This document shows positions 60,239 to 64,000 of a DNA stretch of 64,000 nucleotides, piece by piece. The stretch lies in contig NZ_VSMB01000011.1 of assembly GCF_009805705.1 (NCBI RefSeq), positions 62,001 to 126,000 of the forward strand, in the 5' to 3' direction. This stretch comes from Ruania rhizosphaerae (lineage in GTDB: Bacteria; Actinomycetota; Actinomycetes; Actinomycetales; Beutenbergiaceae). The number at the start of each line of letters is the position of its first letter. The first letter of the stretch is position 1. Under the pieces are notes generated by a model. It searched no databases, was not told where the DNA came from, and was given only the letters and a program-made list of their open reading frames with translations. The position numbers were made by a program, and so were the translations under genes.

Positions 60239-61965
60239 GCTGCTTCCTCCGCGCTCAGCTGCGAGGCCACGATCTCCTGATAGGTCTCGTTCTCGGCGAG
60301 CAGCTCTGGATGCGTGCCTCGGCCCACGAGCCGGCCGTGCTCGAGCACCAGGATCTGGTCCGCGTCACGGATCGTCGCCACCCGCTGGGCCACCACGATC
60401 ACACTCGCCTGTCGGGTCATCGGCTGCAGCGCAGCGCGGAGAGCGGCGTCGGTGGCATAGTCCAGCGCGGAGAAGGAGTCATCGAAGAGATAGACCGCCG
60501 GCTGACGGACCAGCGCTCGCGCGATGGCCAGGCGCTGACGCTGACCACCCGAGACGTTGGTGCCTCCCTGAGCGATCCGGGCCTCGAGCCCGCCGTCCAT
60601 GGAGCGCACGAAATTGGCCGCCTGAGCCACTCGTAGCGCCTCCCACAGCTCGGCATCGCTGGCATCGGAGCGCCCGTAGCGCAGGTTCGAGGCGACGGTG
60701 CCGGTGAACAGATACGGCTTCTGTGGAACCAGACCGATGATCTGCGACAGCAGCTCCGGATCGAGATCGCGCACGTCGACCCCATCGATCTGCACCGACC
60801 CCGCGGTGGTGTCGAACAGCCGCGGCACCAGGTTCAGCAGCGTCGTCTTGCCTGCTCCGGTCGACCCGATGATGGCGGTGGTGGTCCCGGGGGTGGCGAC
60901 GAGATCGATCTGGTGGAGCACATCCTTCTCTGCCCCCGGGTACCGGAAGCTCGCTCCGGCCAGCTCCACCAGTCCACGTACCGCTTCCGGCCGCTGTGGT
61001 CGCAACGGCGCATGCACGGTGGGTTGGGACTGCAGCACCTCCTGGATGCGCTCGGAAGAGACAGCAGCGCGTGGGGCGAACATGAACATCATCGTCGCGA
61101 TCATGACCGAGAACATGATGAACATCAGGTAGGACAGGAACGCCACCAACGAGCCGATCTCGGCGCTCCCGGCATCGACCCGCTGACCGCCGAACCAGAT
61201 CACTGCCACCGAGGCGACGTTCACGATCAGCATCACCATGGGCATCGCGAGGGCCATCAACCGTCCGACCTTGACCGCGACATCCCTCAGATCGGCGTTG
61301 GCCACGCCGAAGCGCACGGCCTCGTCGGCCTCCTTGACGAATGCCCGCACGACACGGATTCCCGTGATCTGTTCCCGCAGGATGCCATTGACTGAATCGA
61401 TCCGCTTCTGCATGGAGCGGAAGTACGGCACCATCCGCATCGCGACCAGGCTCATCGTGCCGCCCAGCACGGGCACGACCACCACGAGCAGCAACGACAG
61501 GCCGGCATCTTGCCGCACGGCCATCACCACACCGCCGACCAGCATCATGGGGGCCATGATGATCGCGGTCAGGGCCATGAAGACGAACATCTGAACCTGC
61601 TGCACGTCGTTCGTCGATCGTGTGATCAGTGACGGGGTCCCGAGTGTGGACATCTCCTGTGCGGAGAACCGCATCACCCGGGTGAAGAGCGCTTCGCGCA
61701 GATCACGCCCCAGTGACATCGCGGTCTTTGCGCCGATGTAGACCGCCACGACGCTCGCCACGACCTGCACAGCACTGACAGCGAGCATGGCTGCGCCGAT
61801 CTGCCAGATCAGGGCGGTATCACCTGCAACCACGCCGTCATCGATGATCCGGGCGTTCAGGCTCGGCAGGTAGAGCGCTGCCAGGGTCTGGACCAGCTGC
61901 AGCGCACAGACGAGCACGAGCGACCAGCGGTACGGGGCGAGTGAGGCGCGCAGAAGACTCGGCAC
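60235..61965 (-). CDS. ABC exporter half-transporter, degenerate-site subunit
   Basis: 576 aa from a GTG at 61965 chosen because homology starts at once (PSLLRASLAPYRW); in-frame starts exist up to 62070. Six membrane helices and an ATPase domain with Walker A GSTGAGKTT and canonical signature VSGGQRQR. The catalytic Glu is replaced by Asp (YLFDDSFSALD) and the switch His by Gln (VVAQRVAT). With the partner at 58163 it would form one competent and one degenerate ATP site, as in BmrCD/TmrAB-type exporters. Confidence 0.92.
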   Translation of the reverse strand: MPSLLRASLAPYRWSLVLVCALQLVQTLAALYLPSLNARIIDDGVVAGDTALIWQIGAAMLAVSAVQVVASVVAVYIGAKTAMSLGRDLREALFTRVMRFSAQEMSTLGTPSLITRSTNDVQQVQMFVFMALTAIIMAPMMLVGGVVMAVRQDAGLSLLLVVVVPVLGGTMSLVAMRMVPYFRSMQKRIDSVNGILREQITGIRVVRAFVKEADEAVRFGVANADLRDVAVKVGRLMALAMPMVMLIVNVASVAVIWFGGQRVDAGSAEIGSLVAFLSYLMFIMFSVMIATMMFMFAPRAAVSSERIQEVLQSQPTVHAPLRPQRPEAVRGLVELAGASFRYPGAEKDVLHQIDLVATPGTTTAIIGSTGAGKTTLLNLVPRLFDTTAGSVQIDGVDVRDLDPELLSQIIGLVPQKPYLFTGTVASNLRYGRSDASDAELWEALRVAQAANFVRSMDGGLEARIAQGGTNVSGGQRQRLAIARALVRQPAVYLFDDSFSALDYATDAALRAALQPMTRQASVIVVAQRVATIRDADQILVLEHGRLVGRGTHPELLAENETYQEIVASQLSAEEAA

Positions 61966-62068
61966 CCCGTGAACGTACACCTCGTCAGGAAAGCCGTCGC
62001 CGGAATTTCTCGGTCGGCTGACACCTCGGCGACCATCCTCGCCTGCCGTGCGCATGTGATGAAACGCC

Positions 62069-62104
62069 ACGGTCGGCGCAGGGACAAGACCCCACGCCGA
62101 CCGT
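62069..62104 (-). terminator. Strong hairpin between stomatin and exporter operons
   Basis: ACGGTCGGCG (62069-62078) pairs perfectly with CGCCGACCGT (62095-62104), 10-bp stem, 16-nt loop, 32 bp past the SPFH stop on the minus strand. It separates the stomatin gene from the exporter genes. Confidence 0.7.
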
Positions 62105-62136
62105 CACCTGCGCGACCACCTACTGCTGGCGAGCGC

Positions 62137-63351
62137 TCACTGCTCCGGCCGTTGCTGCCACGGCTGCGGCTCGTCCGGCGGCGGCACGTCACCGTCAGCG
62201 GGCGGCTTCTGCCCCGCAGAGCTGGACGGGTCGAAGGGACGTCCGCTGGACTCCCCAGCCTGGGTGGCCTCCGCTGTGGCCTCACTGGCCTGGCCGCGCG
62301 CCTCACGCAGCGCCTCGGCCGGGTCCTGCAGCGAGGTCTCCGGCAACTCAACGTCCAAGCCCTCGATGTGCTCGAACGCATCGCGACGGCGTTCGCGACG
62401 GGTCTGTCCTCCGCCGCCCTCGGACGGGCTCTCGCCGCCGCCGGCCGGTGCACCGCCCGGGCCGTCGGAGCCGCCCCCGAAGGCTGACGTGATCGAACCC
62501 AGCGCAGCGGTGAACTCCGCGGGCACCACCCACAGCTTGGACGAGGTGCCGTTGGCGATCTCCGGCAGCATCTGCAGGTACTGGTAGGCGAGCAGCTTCG
62601 GGTCGGCATCCCCGCGGTGGATGGCGTCGAACACCTGCAGGATGGCGCGGGATTCACCCTGTGCCTTGAGGATGGCGGCCTGTGCCTGGCCTTCGGCCTT
62701 GAGGATGGCCGACTGCTTCTCACCCTCGGCGGTCAGGATGGCCGACTGCTTGACACCCTCGGCGGTCAGGATCGCAGCGCGACGGTCGCGCTCGGCGCGC
62801 ATCTGCTGCTCCATCGCTCCCTGCACGCTCGGCGGCGGGTCGATCGCCTTGAGCTCGACCCGGTTCACCCGGATACCCCAGCGACCGGTGGCTTCGTCCA
62901 ACACCCCGCGCAGCTGGCCGTTGATCTGGTCACGGCTGGTGAGCGTCTGCTCCAGGTCCATCGAACCGATGATGTTACGCAGCGTGGTCACGGTGAGCTG
63001 CTCGATCGCCTGGATGTAGTCGGCGATCTCATATGTCGCGGCCTTGGGGTCGGTCACCTGGTAGTAGACGACCGTGTCGATGCTGACGACGAGGTTGTCG
63101 GAGGTGATCACCGGCTGCGGCCGGAACGGCACCACACGCTCACGCAGGTCGACACCGGCGCGGATCCGGTCCACGAACGGGATGAGGAAATGAAGGCCGG
63201 CATACATCGTGGACTGGTAACGACCCAGCCGCTCGATGATCAGTGCTCCGGCCTGCGGCACGATCCGGATCGCACGCGCAATCGCGACGATGACGAACAG
63301 CGCCACGAGGATGATGATGATGAAACCGACGACGGTTCCTGCGTCTCCCAC
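62137..63351 (-). CDS. SPFH/stomatin-like membrane protein (band 7)
   Basis: 404 aa, GTG start with AGAGGGG upstream. An N-terminal membrane helix (TVVGFIIIILVALFVIVAIARA) is followed by the band-7 domain (VPQAGALIIERLGRYQSTMYAGLHFLIPFVDRI, ITSDNLVVSIDTVVYYQVTDP). A repeated helical segment of type AILxAEGxxQSAIL, probably a coiled coil for oligomerisation, comes next. A Gly/Pro/Glu-rich disordered tail of about 110 residues ends it. Such proteins scaffold membrane microdomains. The NfeD gene 121 bp upstream is its usual partner. Confidence 0.93.
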   Translation of the reverse strand: MGDAGTVVGFIIIILVALFVIVAIARAIRIVPQAGALIIERLGRYQSTMYAGLHFLIPFVDRIRAGVDLRERVVPFRPQPVITSDNLVVSIDTVVYYQVTDPKAATYEIADYIQAIEQLTVTTLRNIIGSMDLEQTLTSRDQINGQLRGVLDEATGRWGIRVNRVELKAIDPPPSVQGAMEQQMRAERDRRAAILTAEGVKQSAILTAEGEKQSAILKAEGQAQAAILKAQGESRAILQVFDAIHRGDADPKLLAYQYLQMLPEIANGTSSKLWVVPAEFTAALGSITSAFGGGSDGPGGAPAGGGESPSEGGGGQTRRERRRDAFEHIEGLDVELPETSLQDPAEALREARGQASEATAEATQAGESSGRPFDPSSSAGQKPPADGDVPPPDEPQPWQQRPEQ

Positions 63352-63472
63352 GATGACCCCTCTGTGTGGTGGTTGGTAGCGGCGCTACGCGTGCAACTCC
63401 GCCTCTGTCACGTTGTGTGGTTGTGATGGATGGGCGTTCACCGGCAACGGGCGGCTGCCGCCTCAGTCGGCG

Positions 63473-63958
63473 TCAGTAGCCCGGCGCTGGTGGTCCGTAG
63501 GGCTGACTCGGATCGGCCGGTGTCTCAGGTGCCGTGACGTAGGCGGTAGCGCCTTCGATCCGGACCACGACGACGTCCGTCCCCGCCGGCAGCACCGTTC
63601 CGCGCTGCTCGTTGCGGGCGGTCCACACCTCGCCCGAGAGCTTGACCCGCCCGGCGCGGTCGGTCACGTCTGCCACGACGGTGGCCGAGCGCCCGATCTG
63701 TGCGTCGATCCCGGTCTTGGCGTCCGGGGTCGTCGACTTCAACTTGGCGAGCGCCCATGGGCGCACCCCGAACAGCAGCAGGACGGCGACAACCGCCGCG
63801 ACGAGCAGCTGCACCAGGAAGGGGGCACCCAGCAGTCCAGCGACAGCGGCCGCAACAGCGCCACCTGCGAGCATCAGGAACAGCAGATCGACGGTCAGCA
63901 TCTCCACCACGCCGAGAATCAACGCGGCACCGAGCCACCACAGCCAGCCCAGGTCCAT
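63473..63958 (-). CDS. NfeD family protein, short form
   Basis: 161 aa; ATG with GGGAGGAG 5 nt upstream. About three membrane helices (LWWLGAALILGVVEMLTVDLLFLML and following) then a soluble OB-fold (IGRSATVVADVTDRAGRVKLSGEVWTARNEQRGTVLPAGTDVVVVRIEGATAYV). The N-terminal ClpP-like protease domain of long NfeD proteins is absent. NfeD proteins occur in operons with stomatins and help membrane-protein quality control. A TAGGAT -10-like element lies about 30 bp upstream at the window edge. Confidence 0.92.
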   Translation of the reverse strand: MDLGWLWWLGAALILGVVEMLTVDLLFLMLAGGAVAAAVAGLLGAPFLVQLLVAAVVAVLLLFGVRPWALAKLKSTTPDAKTGIDAQIGRSATVVADVTDRAGRVKLSGEVWTARNEQRGTVLPAGTDVVVVRIEGATAYVTAPETPADPSQPYGPPAPGY

Positions 63959-64000
63959 GGGTCTCCTCCCGTCTCGTTCTGCTCATCCTATCCATGCCGA

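Noticed and set aside
1-64000. CRISPR arrays, insertion sequences, prophage or integrative elements
   Set aside because: No regularly spaced repeats, transposase, integrase or tRNA-associated attachment duplication was seen; the tRNA-Leu 3' end is not repeated nearby as far as I can tell.

Overview
The window is 64 kb of high-GC chromosomal DNA from an actinomycete. GTG starts are frequent, gene ends often overlap by 4 bp, LexA boxes follow the TCGAAC-N4-GTTCGA form, and an ImuA'/ImuB/DnaE2 mutasome, an ATP-dependent LigB-type ligase and a PopR/ClpP pair are present. The gene mix fits a soil or host-associated member of the Micrococcales (Beutenbergia/Ruania-like), but that placement is inferred from gene content only. 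I saw no insertion sequence, prophage, CRISPR array or rRNA. One tRNA gene, tRNA-Leu(GAG), is present.

Layout. 1-1.5 kb: 3' part of a subtilase, then the tRNA. 1.9-4.5 kb: tandem pair of membrane-anchored HExxH proteins. 4.6-8.8 kb: MocA-type dehydrogenase plus a ribose/fructose-type ABC importer, preceded by a perfect inverted repeat and a 25-codon ORF. 8.9-10.3 kb: small membrane protein and a kinase-like phosphotransferase. 10.3-21.4 kb: a glycan-use island with a second MocA oxidoreductase, a DUF4862 protein, an operon of binding protein, two permeases and cytoplasmic sulfatase, a divergent ROK repressor and a GH38 alpha-mannosidase. 21.4-32.3 kb: two divergent MarR-type regulators, DNA ligase, AAA ATPase, helicase-like/WYL-like protein, TrmL, pentapeptide protein, HAD phosphatase, APH(6)-type kinase, AI-2E-type permease, spermidine-synthase-like protein. 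32.3-41 kb: SOS mutagenesis genes dnaE2 and imuA-imuB, with an HAD phosphatase, a PopR-like regulator and a clpP pair between them. 41-45.8 kb: PEBP-like protein, YbaK deacylase, cobalamin-dependent methionine synthase. 45.9-50.3 kb: amino-sugar/tagatose operon (SIS isomerase, ROK kinase, PfkB kinase, class II aldolase) with divergent DeoR regulator. 50.3-56.5 kb: 5'-3' exonuclease, epimerase/TetR divergent pair, GH32 with LacI regulator, SpoU methyltransferase. 56.6-64 kb: YrhK protein, mannosyltransferase-like GT4, heterodimeric ABC exporter, stomatin/NfeD pair.

How genes work together. The two most informative stretches are: (1) the ROK-sulfatase-ABC-mannosidase island, where the same TAATTCCA-N5-TTGA element lies inside both the transporter-operon promoter and the mannosidase promoter, suggesting one repressor controls import, intracellular desulfation and demannosylation of a sulfated alpha-mannoside; and (2) the clpP pair, whose upstream region carries two abutting TCTGC...GCAGA palindromes like the target described for Streptomyces PopR, next to a PopR/ClgR-like gene whose product ends in a hydrophobic degron-like tail. 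Clear candidate operators were also found for the MarR, TetR, DeoR and LacI regulators, and LexA boxes at dnaE2 and imuA.
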